Positions 35,632-44,674 are shown, counted from the first letter of the stretch. The stretch is DNA of 64,000 nucleotides from CAXTEJ01 sp964243295 (GCA_964243295.1 CAXTEJ010000016.1:1-64000); one strand, 5' to 3'. Notes: generated by a model not told the origin, from the letters alone. Numbers and translations: made by a program.

Positions 35632-37950
35632 TCAGCGTGGCAGTGCGTCGGTCACCAGGGCGCGGCGGTCGAACCAGGCGTGCAGGGCGTCCGCGTGCAT
35701 GGGGCGGGCGTGCAGGTAGCCCTGGGTCTCGTCGCACCCGACGGCTCGTAGGGCCTGGAGGGTGGCGTCGTCCTCCACTCCCTCAGCAAGCAGGCGCAGG
35801 CCGAGTCGGTGGGCCAGCTCGACGGTGGCTGTGACGATCGCGGTGGTGCGCTCGTCGGTGAGGAGGCGGGCCGTGAAGAAGCGGTCGAGCTTGAGCTCGC
35901 AGGCCGGCAGGTCATTGAGGTAGGCGAGCGAGGAGTAGCCGGTGCCGTAGTCGTCGATGCTGATGCCGACCCCGAGGCGGGCGATGGCGTTGGTCGTCGC
36001 GAGGGCCTGGTCCGGATCGGCCATCAACATGGTCTCGGTGATCTCGAGGACGAGCCGGCCGGGGTCGAGGCCGGTGGTGACGAGGACGTCGTGGACGAGC
36101 GGGAGCAGCCCAGGGTGGGCCAGGCAGCTGGGCGACAGGTTGACCGAGACGCGCAGCGGTCGTCCCTGAGCCTGCCACCGTGCTGCCTGCCCGGTGGCCT
36201 GCCACAGCACGGTGGTCGTCAGCTGGCCCATCAGCCCGTGCTGCTCGACCAGCTCGAGGAACGCATCCGGCGCCAGCAGACCGAGCCGGGGGTGCCGCCA
36301 GCGGACGAGCGCCTCCACGCCCACGACGTCGCCGGAGCGCACATCGAGCTGAGGCTGGTAGTGCGCCTCGAGCTGGCAGTGGCCGGGCGCGACGTCCGGG
36401 TCCAGTGCGCTCCGGAGCTCTTGCAGCAGCGTGTCCTGTTCCCTGCTCGCGGCGTCCAGTTCCGCGTCGTACCAGTGGACGCCGCCGCCACTGGTCTTCG
36501 CCTGGTACATCGCGCGGTCCGCGCGCCGCATCAGCTCCTCGCCGGTCACGTCCGGCCCGAGTCGGGCGAGCCCCAAGCTGGCCCCGACCCGCACAAGCTG
36601 CGCGCCGAACGTCACCGGTCGGGTGATCGCAGCAGCCAGCGTCTCCGCCAGCGCTTGCAGCGCGTCCACGGGGTTTCCGGCAGCTCCGGGCAGGGGACCC
36701 TCGAGAAGTACGGCGAACTCGTCACCGCCCAGCCGCGCCAGCATCGCGGTCTGGGGTAGCAGTGCGGACAGCCGGACCGTCGCCGTGCGCAGCAGGGCAT
36801 CACCGGCAGCGTGGCCGTACTGGTCGTTCACTCCCTTGAACCGGTCGAGGTCGAGGATCACCAGGCTCGCTTGCGCGTCGCGTGACACCAGCTCGTCCAG
36901 GCGGGCGGTCAGGGCGCGGCGGTTGGCGATGCCGGTGAGGTCGTCGGTGCGCGCCTCGTGGCGGGACTGCGCGAGCTGCGCCAGGTCACGAACCAGGTGC
37001 AGGATGCGCGTGCTGACACCTAGGACGGCGAGCACCGCGAACAGGGTCGGCAGGTGCATCCGGTCGGGTGAGGCTGCGCCTGCCGCGCTCGGTCCGACCT
37101 GCACGTCCTGCAGGGCGAGCACCGCGACGCTGGCCAGCAGGACGACCAGTGCGCCGACTGTGGGCGCCTGCGTCGTGGCACTTTGGGGCGCGCCGCGTAC
37201 GGACCGGCTACCCGCGCAGCACAGCAGCACCGTCGCCATCGCCACCCAGCCGACCCTGGGCCACGGGCTGCCCGCCCCGTGCGCCAGCCCCGCGCCCTCG
37301 GCGACGGCGAGCACGGCAAGCGCGGCGCTGATGGCCCACACCCGGCCGTCACGCTGCAGCCCGCCCAGGACAGCGACGGTGCAGCCCGTTCCCAGCAGGA
37401 CGGCTGCTCCGCCGGCGTTGAGCAGAGCGCCCTGCAGCTGCCACCACGGCAGCGTCGTGATCGGACTGCCGGTCCAGGCCAGCACGAGGTTGCTGCCAGC
37501 GGCGATCGCGAGGGTGGCACTGACCCCGTTCAGCCAGTCGCCGTTGTCGGCCGTCGCTGTCCGGTAGCGGTTCCACTGGATCAGCCCCTGGTAGACCATC
37601 GGCAAGGCGGACAGCGTCGCCACGCCGAAGACCGTGTCCGCGAGGCCCTGCCGATCCGCCGCCGGGACCGGTAGACAGGTCACTACCGCCGCCGTCAGCG
37701 CGCCGGTCGCCACGACGGCGGCCGCCCCGACGAACCACCGCCACACGGTCCGCTCACCGTCGACGTCCCCGGCTGCTCGGCGCCACAGCAGCGACGCGCA
37801 CACACCGCAGACCAGCGCCACCACCATCCACTGCAGCAGCTGCGACCGGACACCGCACACCACGAGTGCGGCTGCCATTCCGGCCAGGCCTACAACGACA
37901 GGACCAAGGCCAACCGGGACCACGGGTCCGGACTGCTGATCGCGATCCAC
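35632..37950 (-). CDS. Membrane GGDEF-EAL cyclic-di-GMP protein
   Basis: 772 residues, GTG start. Residues 10-320 contain about nine to ten membrane helices (VVVGLAGMAAALVVCGV, FVGAAAVVATGALTAAVV, VGALVVLLASVAVLAL). GGDEF at about 330-500: TDDLTGIANRRALTARLDEL, VILDLDRFKGVNDQYGHAAG, LARLGGDEFAVLL. EAL at about 515-765: AHYQPQLDVRSGDVVGVEAL, VRWRHPRLGLLAPDAFLELV, EITETMLM, SIDDYGTGYSSLAYLNDLPA, ELKLDRFF and AEGVED. Both active sites look intact, so it could make and/or break cyclic di-GMP. The RxxD inhibitory site before GGDEF is missing. It is the typical actinobacterial MHYT-less membrane version. Confidence 0.94.
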   Translation of the reverse strand: MDRDQQSGPVVPVGLGPVVVGLAGMAAALVVCGVRSQLLQWMVVALVCGVCASLLWRRAAGDVDGERTVWRWFVGAAAVVATGALTAAVVTCLPVPAADRQGLADTVFGVATLSALPMVYQGLIQWNRYRTATADNGDWLNGVSATLAIAAGSNLVLAWTGSPITTLPWWQLQGALLNAGGAAVLLGTGCTVAVLGGLQRDGRVWAISAALAVLAVAEGAGLAHGAGSPWPRVGWVAMATVLLCCAGSRSVRGAPQSATTQAPTVGALVVLLASVAVLALQDVQVGPSAAGAASPDRMHLPTLFAVLAVLGVSTRILHLVRDLAQLAQSRHEARTDDLTGIANRRALTARLDELVSRDAQASLVILDLDRFKGVNDQYGHAAGDALLRTATVRLSALLPQTAMLARLGGDEFAVLLEGPLPGAAGNPVDALQALAETLAAAITRPVTFGAQLVRVGASLGLARLGPDVTGEELMRRADRAMYQAKTSGGGVHWYDAELDAASREQDTLLQELRSALDPDVAPGHCQLEAHYQPQLDVRSGDVVGVEALVRWRHPRLGLLAPDAFLELVEQHGLMGQLTTTVLWQATGQAARWQAQGRPLRVSVNLSPSCLAHPGLLPLVHDVLVTTGLDPGRLVLEITETMLMADPDQALATTNAIARLGVGISIDDYGTGYSSLAYLNDLPACELKLDRFFTARLLTDERTTAIVTATVELAHRLGLRLLAEGVEDDATLQALRAVGCDETQGYLHARPMHADALHAWFDRRALVTDALPR

Positions 37951-38551
37951 AACCAGTCATCGGCGTCGGGAGCGCGCACCTGTAGGGCCACGGGGCGATG
38001 TGCACTAGCTGCTCGACCGCGCCGGCGTCCTACGTCGTCCCGCCGAAGCACGCCGCGAGTCTGCGGTCGATGACGCCGCACCGGCCACCACAAGTCAGCC
38101 AGCGCGCACGCCGCCACCTCGCGCACCGTCCACAACCAGTGGTGGTCGCGCGCGACGTCCACGGGGTCGCGCGCCGATGAGGTGGTGATGCGTTCTTTGC
38201 CAGGGCGTGAACCGTGACGGCGCGCATCCACCGCCGAGTCCAGCCCGTGCAGATGAGCACCCGCCGCCGCTGCAGATGCTCTCCCAGCTCATGGGCGTCG
38301 CCCGTACGGTCCGTACCAAGCGACGAGCCACTTCGGACACGCGGCGGTGTACGACCTGGTCCCCCCGCCAGTGCCGACGCCGCCCGCGCTACGAGCACCG
38401 ACCACAGCACGCGGCAGGCCGCTAAGTGGGTGACGATCCCGGGAGGACGCCTGCGGCGCGCCCGTGGAGCGCCGCTGCGTGGTTTCGCCCAAGCTGGGTG
38501 GTCGGTTCGACAAGAAGGCGAGCCCGTACGAGCCCGTCGAGTGCCGCCAGG
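37951..38551. other. 601-base stretch without a convincing gene
   Basis: Both strands have only short open frames with no recognisable domain or ribosome site. A minus-strand frame contains HHWLWTVREVAACALADLWW and ends in DDWLWIAISSPDPW, which could be decayed coding sequence, but I cannot name a family. The codon-position GC bias is weaker than in the neighbours. Confidence 0.5.
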
Positions 38552-39883
38552 TCAGGACGTCACGACCTCCCGGACGGTGGCGGCACGGGCGTAGGTGTCA
38601 GCCGCAGACGTCCGGGTCCGCTCAAGGCGACCGTCGCCGTTCTCGTGCAGTCGAAGGATTCCCATGCGGCGCAGGAACGCGCTCTTGCCGTCCCGCGGGT
38701 CGCCGAGGCTGGGTGCAGGGGCGGGGTTGCTGCCGCGGTCGGCGTGGGTGAGGTCGACCGCGAACTCCTCGACGTTCGCGCCACCGGCGGCGTAGGACCA
38801 GTCGACGAAGTCGAGCAGCGGCCACCAGGTGTAGCCGCGGATGTCGTGGCCGCGGTCGCGGAGGTCGAGAACGGCGTTGGTGGACTCGCGCAGCCAGCTT
38901 GAGCGTGTCGCGTCGTCGCCTTCGATGCTGGTTTCGGTGACGGCGATCGGGAGGTCGTACCGGGTCAGGAAGGCGCGCAGAACCGAACCGAGACCGTCGG
39001 CGCCGGCGTTGTAGGCCACCTGAAGGGGGGTGCCGTTCATGGTGACGACGCGGCGCGGAGTGAGGTCGGGGTAGTAGTTGACGCCGACGACGTCGGGTGG
39101 TGTCGGGTGATCGACCAGCCAGGCCAGCTGATGACGATCAGCTCCGTGGTCACGGAGCCATGCGTGCATGGGGTGGTGATCGTCGACAGTGCCCAGCAGC
39201 AGATCGGTGGGTAGCCAGCCGAGGTCGCGCAGGAGCGTGATGTGCTCGATCTGCGCGGGGTCCGTGGTGTGGACGTGGGTGGCAGCTTCGACGTGGACGA
39301 CGATGGCGTCGGGGTCCTCGGCGCGGATGGCTCTGGTCGCACGAACGATCCCCTCGGCCAACGGGACCGCGACCGCGACCCAACCACGCCATCCGGTGAG
39401 GTTCGGCGGCCACACCCCCCGGAGCCCGCAGAACGAGGCGGTGGTGATGGGTTCGTTGAGCGGGGTGTACGCGCGGATCCGTCGTCGGTAGCGGGCTGCG
39501 AGTGCTCCGGCGAACGCCTCGATCGCAGCCGGGTAGCCAGGGTCGGCGAAGCTGCCTGCGAGCCAGGTCGGTGTGCCGTAGTGCACCAGGTCGGCGACCA
39601 GGTCGAGACCGAGGTCACCGACGGCGTAGGCCACGACCTCGTCGAGGACGGTCCAGTCGAAGTGTCCAGGTGCGATGTGAACGAGTGGCCAGCTCATGCC
39701 GTAGCGAACTGCGGTGGCGCCGAGGTCGCGTGCCGCGCGCAGGTCGGAGCGCCAGTGAGTGCTGTGTCCGGTGAGCTCGTGCTCGTCCAGCGCCGGTGAT
39801 CCGTCCGCGGGATAGACGCAGGTGTCTTCGATGCCGAGGAGCCAGGTGAAGGTGGTGCGGCCGAATGGCGGGCTGGCAGTCAC
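38552..39883 (-). CDS. Glycoside hydrolase family 1 (beta-glucosidase-like)
   Basis: 443 residues. Family 1 landmarks are TTFTWLLGIEDTCVYPADGS, AVRYGMSWPLVHIAPGHFDW, DLVHYGTPTWLAGSFADPGY, the acid/base Glu in YTPLNEPITTASFCGL, VGVNYYPDLTPRRVV, the nucleophile Glu in IAVTETSIEGDD (usually TENG), and YTWWPLLDFVDWSYA. Both catalytic Glu are present, so it should hydrolyse a beta-glycoside. It lacks a signal peptide, so cleavage is cytoplasmic, after uptake by the adjoining ABC importer. The GTG start overlaps the permease stop by GTGA. Confidence 0.87.
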   Translation of the reverse strand: MTASPPFGRTTFTWLLGIEDTCVYPADGSPALDEHELTGHSTHWRSDLRAARDLGATAVRYGMSWPLVHIAPGHFDWTVLDEVVAYAVGDLGLDLVADLVHYGTPTWLAGSFADPGYPAAIEAFAGALAARYRRRIRAYTPLNEPITTASFCGLRGVWPPNLTGWRGWVAVAVPLAEGIVRATRAIRAEDPDAIVVHVEAATHVHTTDPAQIEHITLLRDLGWLPTDLLLGTVDDHHPMHAWLRDHGADRHQLAWLVDHPTPPDVVGVNYYPDLTPRRVVTMNGTPLQVAYNAGADGLGSVLRAFLTRYDLPIAVTETSIEGDDATRSSWLRESTNAVLDLRDRGHDIRGYTWWPLLDFVDWSYAAGGANVEEFAVDLTHADRGSNPAPAPSLGDPRDGKSAFLRRMGILRLHENGDGRLERTRTSAADTYARAATVREVVTS

Positions 39884-40698
39884 TTGAGTCCTGTCGTTGC
39901 GATGCCGGCGACGAAGTAGCGCTGGGCGAAGAAGAACGCGGCGGCCAGCGGGAGCAAGGAGATGGTCGCCCCGGCGAGCAGGACGGCGTGGTCGGTGACG
40001 TGCTGCCCACCGAACAGCGTCAAACCGGCGGGCAGGGTCCGCATGGCGGTGGAGCTGGTGACGACCAGGGGCCACAGCAGGTCGTTCCACAGGTTCATGA
40101 AGTGCAGGACCGCGAGGGTGGCGAGGGCGGGCTTGGCCAGGGGCAAGATGATCGTCCAGTAGATGCGGAAGTGCCCCGCACCGTCCATACGCGCCGCTTC
40201 GTCCAGGTCACGAGGGACGGACAAGAAGAACTGCCGCAGCATGAAGATGCCGAACGCGCTGGTCGCTCGCGGGACGATGAGCCCCTGGTAGGTGTCGAGC
40301 CACCCGAAGTGGAACAGCTCGACGAACACCGGGATGAGCGTCACCTGGAACGGGACCATGAGGGTCGCGATGACGAGCCAGAACGCCACGGTCGAACCGC
40401 GGAACGGGATCCTGGCCAGCGCGTAGGCGCACATGGAGTCGAACAGCAGGCACAGCGCCGTCGTGACCCCTGCGAAGGCGAAGCTGTTCGCGAGCAGGCG
40501 CAAGAAGGGGAGGTCACGCCAGATCGCGGTGTAGCCGTGCAGCGTCCAGTCTTGAGGCAGGACGCTCGCCGGGTTCCCGAAGAGGTCTGCTTCGCTGCGG
40601 AAGGACCCGCCGACCATCCACAGGAACGGGATGGCCGCGAGCAGCACGCCGGCGCCCAGGGCGACCCACCGCGTTCCGGCACGCAGCTCAGTCGACAT
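39880..40698 (-). CDS. Carbohydrate ABC transporter permease (MalG type)
   Basis: 272 residues, six membrane helices (WVALGAGVLLAAIPFLWMVG, LLANSFAFAGVTTALCLLFD, AFWLVIATLMVPFQVTLIPV, LAGATISLLPLAAAFFFAQR). The EAA loop that docks on the ATPase is DLDEAARMDGAGHFRIYWTI then ILPLAKPALATLAV. It is the second permease of a CUT1-type sugar importer. No ATPase gene is in this operon, so a shared MsiK-type ATPase elsewhere is expected. It overlaps both neighbours (11 bases with the MalF-type gene and GTGA with GH1). Confidence 0.95.
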   Translation of the reverse strand: MSTELRAGTRWVALGAGVLLAAIPFLWMVGGSFRSEADLFGNPASVLPQDWTLHGYTAIWRDLPFLRLLANSFAFAGVTTALCLLFDSMCAYALARIPFRGSTVAFWLVIATLMVPFQVTLIPVFVELFHFGWLDTYQGLIVPRATSAFGIFMLRQFFLSVPRDLDEAARMDGAGHFRIYWTIILPLAKPALATLAVLHFMNLWNDLLWPLVVTSSTAMRTLPAGLTLFGGQHVTDHAVLLAGATISLLPLAAAFFFAQRYFVAGIATTGLK

Positions 40699-41635
40699 CG
40701 TTGTACCGGAAGAGCCGCAGCTGCAGGGCAGACAGCACGAGTATCAAGGCGAAAAGAATCCATGCGATCGCCGAGGCGTAGCCGATGTCGAAGTTCTCGA
40801 AGCCTTCCCGGAACATCATGGTGACCAACGTGTCGGTGGCGAACAGCGGTCCGCCGTCAGTCATCACGTAGACGAGGTCGAACACCTGCAACGAGTTGAT
40901 GGTCAAGATCATCGTGGTGAACAGCAGCGTCGGGCGGATGCTGGGCAGAGTGACGTGCCAGGTGAGCTGGCGCGCACTGGCGCCGTCGAGGCGAGCTGCT
41001 TCGTACAGGTGGGTAGGGACGGCCTTCAGGCCCGCGAGCAAGATGATCATGGTGAAGCCGAGGTTCTTCCAGACGCTGACGAAGATGACCGTCGGGAGAG
41101 CCAGGGAGGGGTCCTGCAGCCAGGCAACGGGCTCGACGCCGAAGGCGGACGTCACTCCCCCGACGAGGCCGATGTTCGGGTCGAGCAGGAACCTCCAGAC
41201 CAGGCCGATGCTGGCCAGCGAGACGATGGTCGGGAAGAAGAGGATCGACCGAACGAGCCGGTTGAGCCAGGAGTCACGCAGCAGGGCTGCAGCGGCGGCG
41301 TAGCCGAGCAGCATCTGCGCCGCGACGCTTGTGACGGCGAAGATCGACGTGACGCGCAGGGCGTTCCAGAACCGTTCGTCGGACAGCAGTCGTCGGTAGT
41401 TGCCGGTCCCCACCCATGTCTGGCTGGTCGCCCCGATGCTCCACTCGTGGAGGCTGTACCAGAAGGACTGGGTCAGTGGATAGACGATGAAGACGGCGAG
41501 GATGAGCATGCTAGGTGCGATGAACAGCCACGCCGGCTGCCACCGGACGCGGCGGCGAGGGCGCGCGCCCGCACCGTGGGCGTGGACCACGCCCACGGTG
41601 CGAGCGGCTTCGGTGAGGGTCACTTGCTCGAGCAT
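40688..41635 (-). CDS. Carbohydrate ABC transporter permease (MalF type)
   Basis: 315 residues. After a cytoplasmic start come six helices (WLFIAPSMLILAVFIVYPLT, ALRVTSIFAVTSVAAQMLLG, SILFFPTIVSLASIGLVWRF, IFVSVWKNLGFTMIILLAGL, ASAIAWILFALILVLSALQL). The EAA loop is LYEAARLDGASARQLTWHVT then LPSIRPTLLFTT. It is the MalF/UgpA-like half of the CUT1 importer. Its start lies 16 bases inside the 3' end of the binding-protein gene, so translation is coupled. Confidence 0.95.
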   Translation of the reverse strand: MLEQVTLTEAARTVGVVHAHGAGARPRRRVRWQPAWLFIAPSMLILAVFIVYPLTQSFWYSLHEWSIGATSQTWVGTGNYRRLLSDERFWNALRVTSIFAVTSVAAQMLLGYAAAAALLRDSWLNRLVRSILFFPTIVSLASIGLVWRFLLDPNIGLVGGVTSAFGVEPVAWLQDPSLALPTVIFVSVWKNLGFTMIILLAGLKAVPTHLYEAARLDGASARQLTWHVTLPSIRPTLLFTTMILTINSLQVFDLVYVMTDGGPLFATDTLVTMMFREGFENFDIGYASAIAWILFALILVLSALQLRLFRYNDVD

Positions 41636-42876
41636 CCGGTGATGTCGTTGATCCGCTTCGACGCGGTCTTGACCTCGCTGGCGACGTCCTTGCCGCGGGT
41701 GATGGCGCCGATGAGCGGGATGTAGGCCTCGGAGTCGACCTTTGGGGCGCCCTGCACACCGGGTAGGTACAGCCGCGCGTCGGGCAGAGCCGCCGCGAAG
41801 GCTGCGACGACCTTGTTGGCGGCGAGCTTGGGATCATCGCCGAGGTCGGTCCTGACCGGCGGGAAGCCACTGGCGAGCGCGAAGGATCGCTGCGCGTTCT
41901 TGCCCGTCCACCACGCCAAGAACTCCTGCGCTTGCTTGGGGTGCTTGGACTTGGCGGAGATGGCCATCGGGACCGTGGACGCCAAAGTGGCCTTCCCGTT
42001 GGTCCCCGTGGGGACGGGCGCCACACCGAGGTCGATGCCGGCGGTGGTGTAGCCCGCTGCAGCCCACGGGCCGTTGAGCTGCATGGCGGCCTTGCCCGAG
42101 CTGAACAGGGCGTCGGACTCAGCGCCGGTGAGTCCGACCGGTGCGACCTTGTCCTGCACAAGCTTGGACCACGCCGTCAGGCTGTCGATGTTCGCGGGCG
42201 AGTCCAGCACCGAGCATCCCTTGTCGTCGACGATGTCGCCGCCGTCGAGCCACTGCAGGACCGGCCACATCTGGATCGTCTCGTGGTCGGCCAGGGACAG
42301 CCCGTACACGCCTCCGCCAGTCAGCTTCTGCGCGTCCGTACGCATCTCAGCCACGGTCTGTGGTGGTTGCGCGATGCCGGCGGCGGTCAGGAGCTTCTTG
42401 TTGTAGTACAGCTGCAGCGTGGCGATGTTGGCCGGGACGGCGTACAGCTTCCCGTCCTTGGTGAAGGCCTGGATGGCTGCCGGTGCAAGCTTGGTCGCGT
42501 TGATCTGCGTGTCCCCGTCACCGACCGCGTCGAGCGGGAGCAGAGAGTTGTTCTTCAGGTAGTCGCCCAGCACGTTCGGGTCGAAGTTCGGGGTGGCGAT
42601 GTCCGGCCCCTGCCCCGTGGCCCACGCAGACGGAAGCTTCTGGGCGATGGTGTCCCACGGCTGCACCTCCATCGTGACCTGGACGTCCTTGTGCGTGGCG
42701 TTGAAGTCGGTGATGAGCGACTCGTAGGCGGCCCGGTCACCGCCCGTGAACCCGGTCCACAGAGTCAGCTTGGTCGGGCCACTCGCACTGGAGTTCGCCT
42801 CCGAGGAGCTGCCGCAGCCGCTGACCACCAGGGCGCCGACGGCTGCGGATGCGAGGACGGTGTAGATCTTTCTCAT
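41620..42876 (-). CDS. Extracellular sugar-binding lipoprotein of a CUT1 ABC importer
   Basis: 418 residues. MRKIYTVLASAAVGALVVSG ends in a lipobox with Cys at residue 21, so the protein is anchored to the membrane outside. The body is a family 1 solute-binding protein: LTLWTGFTGGDRAAYESLIT, DFNATHKDVQVTMEVQPWDT, GKLYAVPANIATLQLYYNKK, AAMQLNGPWAAAGYTTAGID and AISAKSKHPKQAQEFLAWWT. The substrate is probably an oligosaccharide matching the GH1 enzyme in the same operon. GGGAGA precedes the ATG. It follows lacI by 79 bases and has no LacI site of its own, so it is probably read from the lacI promoter. Confidence 0.95.
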   Translation of the reverse strand: MRKIYTVLASAAVGALVVSGCGSSSEANSSASGPTKLTLWTGFTGGDRAAYESLITDFNATHKDVQVTMEVQPWDTIAQKLPSAWATGQGPDIATPNFDPNVLGDYLKNNSLLPLDAVGDGDTQINATKLAPAAIQAFTKDGKLYAVPANIATLQLYYNKKLLTAAGIAQPPQTVAEMRTDAQKLTGGGVYGLSLADHETIQMWPVLQWLDGGDIVDDKGCSVLDSPANIDSLTAWSKLVQDKVAPVGLTGAESDALFSSGKAAMQLNGPWAAAGYTTAGIDLGVAPVPTGTNGKATLASTVPMAISAKSKHPKQAQEFLAWWTGKNAQRSFALASGFPPVRTDLGDDPKLAANKVVAAFAAALPDARLYLPGVQGAPKVDSEAYIPLIGAITRGKDVASEVKTASKRINDITGCSSK

Positions 42877-42955
42877 GAATGCTCTCCCTTGGGCATGCTG
42901 ATGAGACCGGTGTCCGGCCAGAGTCGTGCGCGTGGATCTCGTTGCTGTCGGTCGC

Positions 42956-43993
42956 CTAGGCGGCCGCGGGTGGACAACCGCAGGACTCCCGGACGACAAG
43001 GTCGGCCGGAAGGACCGTGTGCGCGTCTAACGGGTCGATACGGCGGCCGCTCACGATGTCGAGAAGGCGGGTGGTCGCCAACCGGGCCGTCTCCTCGACA
43101 GGGGAGCGCATCGTGGTGATCGCAGGAGTCGTGACGCGACTGAGCCCGAAATCGTCAAAGCCCACCAGAGACACGTCGGAAGGAACAGCGAGGCCGCCTG
43201 CGGTGAGGCTTCGCATGGCGGAAAAGGCCATCTCGTCATTCGCCGCGAACACCCCGTCGACGCCCGGGTGCCTTGCCAGGATGGAAGCGCCCGCCGCAGC
43301 TCCTGAGGCCTCGCTGTAGTCGCCTTCGATGATCGCGGCGGCTACACCGTGCGCGGCGCATGCGGACATGAATCCATCGCGCCGATCGATGGCACTCTGA
43401 TGCTCAAGCGGACCGCTGATGTGGACCAGCGAACGACGGCCATGGACCTCGATGAGGTGCTCGGTGACGGTCATCGCGGCTGCGACGTCGCCGACACCGA
43501 CGCTGACCGCGAGCGGCAGATGCTCGTACCGCCCGAGCAGGACCACCGGAAGATTGCTGTCAGCCAACCGTGCGATGTTCGGGTCAGCGACCGGCGCGCT
43601 CGTGACGATCACGCCGTCGACGGCCCCCGCACGCATCACCCGGTCGTAGGCCACCTTGCCGTGCCGCTCGTCCGGGTTCGTGGACACCAGCAGCGCCATG
43701 TCGTGCGCGTTAGCGACATCGGTGACACCACTGAGCACGTGCATGAAATAGGCGTGCCCAAAGACGTGCCGGTTGGTGTTGGGAACGATCAGCGCCAAGG
43801 CGTTCGCACGCTTCGCCCGCAACGCCCGCCCAGCCGAGTTGGGGACGTACCCCAGATCGCGAGCCAGCTCCTGAACCCGCGCCCTGGACTCAGCCCCGAT
43901 ACGCGGATGATCGCGCAAAGCCATCGACACCGCGCTCACGGACAGACTCGCCCGCTCGGCGATCTGTCTCAACGTCACCGGCTCGGTTGCCAT
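42956..43993 (-). CDS. LacI family transcriptional repressor
   Basis: 345 residues. The N-terminal DNA-binding domain is VTLRQIAERASLSVSAVSMA then LRDHPRIGAESRARVQELAR and the hinge LGYVPNSAGRALRAKR. The periplasmic-binding-like sensor follows (ALALIVPNTNRHVFGHAYFM, GVDGVFAANDEMAFSAMRSL, SLVGFDDFGLSRVTTPAITT). It is the first gene of the sugar uptake/GH1 operon. Two LacI-type palindromes lie within 75 bases upstream of the start, so it should repress itself and the operon until sugar binds. GGAGGAGG lies just before the ATG. Confidence 0.95.
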   Translation of the reverse strand: MATEPVTLRQIAERASLSVSAVSMALRDHPRIGAESRARVQELARDLGYVPNSAGRALRAKRANALALIVPNTNRHVFGHAYFMHVLSGVTDVANAHDMALLVSTNPDERHGKVAYDRVMRAGAVDGVIVTSAPVADPNIARLADSNLPVVLLGRYEHLPLAVSVGVGDVAAAMTVTEHLIEVHGRRSLVHISGPLEHQSAIDRRDGFMSACAAHGVAAAIIEGDYSEASGAAAGASILARHPGVDGVFAANDEMAFSAMRSLTAGGLAVPSDVSLVGFDDFGLSRVTTPAITTMRSPVEETARLATTRLLDIVSGRRIDPLDAHTVLPADLVVRESCGCPPAAA

Positions 43994-44011
43994 GTCACCA
44001 CCTCCTCCGAC

Positions 44012-44029
44012 TGCTCAAACGATTCAGCA
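44012..44029. promoter_or_regulatory. LacI-family operator copy 1 (TGCTCAAACGATTCAGCA)
   Basis: An imperfect 18-bp palindrome with the central CG typical of LacI sites. It lies 19 bases upstream of the lacI start. Confidence 0.7.
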
Positions 44030-44047
44030 CGATAGATTCGTTACGGT

Positions 44048-44065
44048 TGCTCAATCGATTGAACA
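44048..44065. promoter_or_regulatory. LacI-family operator copy 2 (TGCTCAATCGATTGAACA)
   Basis: A near-perfect palindrome with core TCAATCGATTGA and central CG. It is 36 bp centre to centre from copy 1 and shares TGCTCAA with it. Confidence 0.85.
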
Positions 44066-44149
44066 GACCGTAGGGCCGCTCTTGAGGCGTGTCAAGGCGC
44101 TTATGGCGATGGTGGGTCGTGGGGGCGCGGGGCGTGAGGCGAGGAGCCG

Positions 44150-44552
44150 GCGAAGACCGACACCCAGCACGAGGCGCCCGACGCCGAGGGGTTCGCCCGC
44201 GTGGCCCAGCTCGCCGCCATGGCCATCACCGTCCTCGAAGCGCTCGCCCGGCTGCATTCCCAGCACCTCGGTGAAGGGCAGCAGACGACGAACGCGCCGC
44301 CAGCTCGCACGCGCCCAACGCCTCACCGATCACGCCAGCGCTCGCCTCACCTGGTCCCAAGCCCGCGACGACGGCTGGCTCCGCCACGCCAGCACAGCCG
44401 ACCTCGCTCACACCTGGGCCGCCGCCACCGTCTGGTCCGACACCGACGACGACGCCAACACCGCAGCCAGCCGCATCGAACGCCGCATGCACGAGCTGCA
44501 CCCGACGCCATGGCCACCCCGAGCGGGCGTAGAGCGCAGCTGCCGCCCGTAG
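44150..44552 (+). pseudogene. Frameshifted relic of an actinobacterial conjugation-associated protein
   Basis: Two frames together resemble one protein. The first reads AKTDTQHEAPDAEGFARVAQ then LAAMAITVLEALARLHSQHL. Near 44275-44290 the match moves to the next frame, RRQLARAQRLTDHASARLTW, SQARDDGWLRHASTADLAHT, WAAATVWSDTDDDANTAASR and IERRMHELHPTPWP, then a stop. Proteins with this order (helical repeat, W-x-x-A, a 'DLAxxWGAAxxYADxD' block, 'ERLRxLHP') occur beside relaxase and TraD-type genes in actinobacterial mobile elements. The normal C-terminus is absent. The assignment is from memory of family patterns and is tentative. Confidence 0.45.
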
Positions 44553-44661
44553 CGTGATGGCGGCTGCCCGATGATGTGGGCGCAGGCAGCGCACCACCTG
44601 ACGGGGGAGCGTCGCCCGGGTGACGCATCCCGAGTTTGCGTCGCCTGTGGGATCCCGCCGC

Positions 44662-44667
44662 TAGCGT
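44662..44667 (+). promoter_or_regulatory. -10 box TAGCGT for the SWIM/MoxR/VWA operon
   Basis: TAGCGT is followed by 7 bases and the GTG of the first gene, so the five-gene message probably starts at the codon itself. No clear -35 is visible. Confidence 0.45.
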
Positions 44668-44674
44668 GTCGGCC

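Noticed and set aside
38572..39799. Plus-strand frames opposite the GH1 gene
   Set aside because: They are compositionally biased shadows. The minus frame has both catalytic Glu and overlaps the permease gene correctly.
43992..44552. A single 186-residue plus-strand gene starting at 43992
   Set aside because: It would begin inside the lacI start and cross both LacI operators. Only its second half looks protein-like, and the matching N-terminal part is in another frame.
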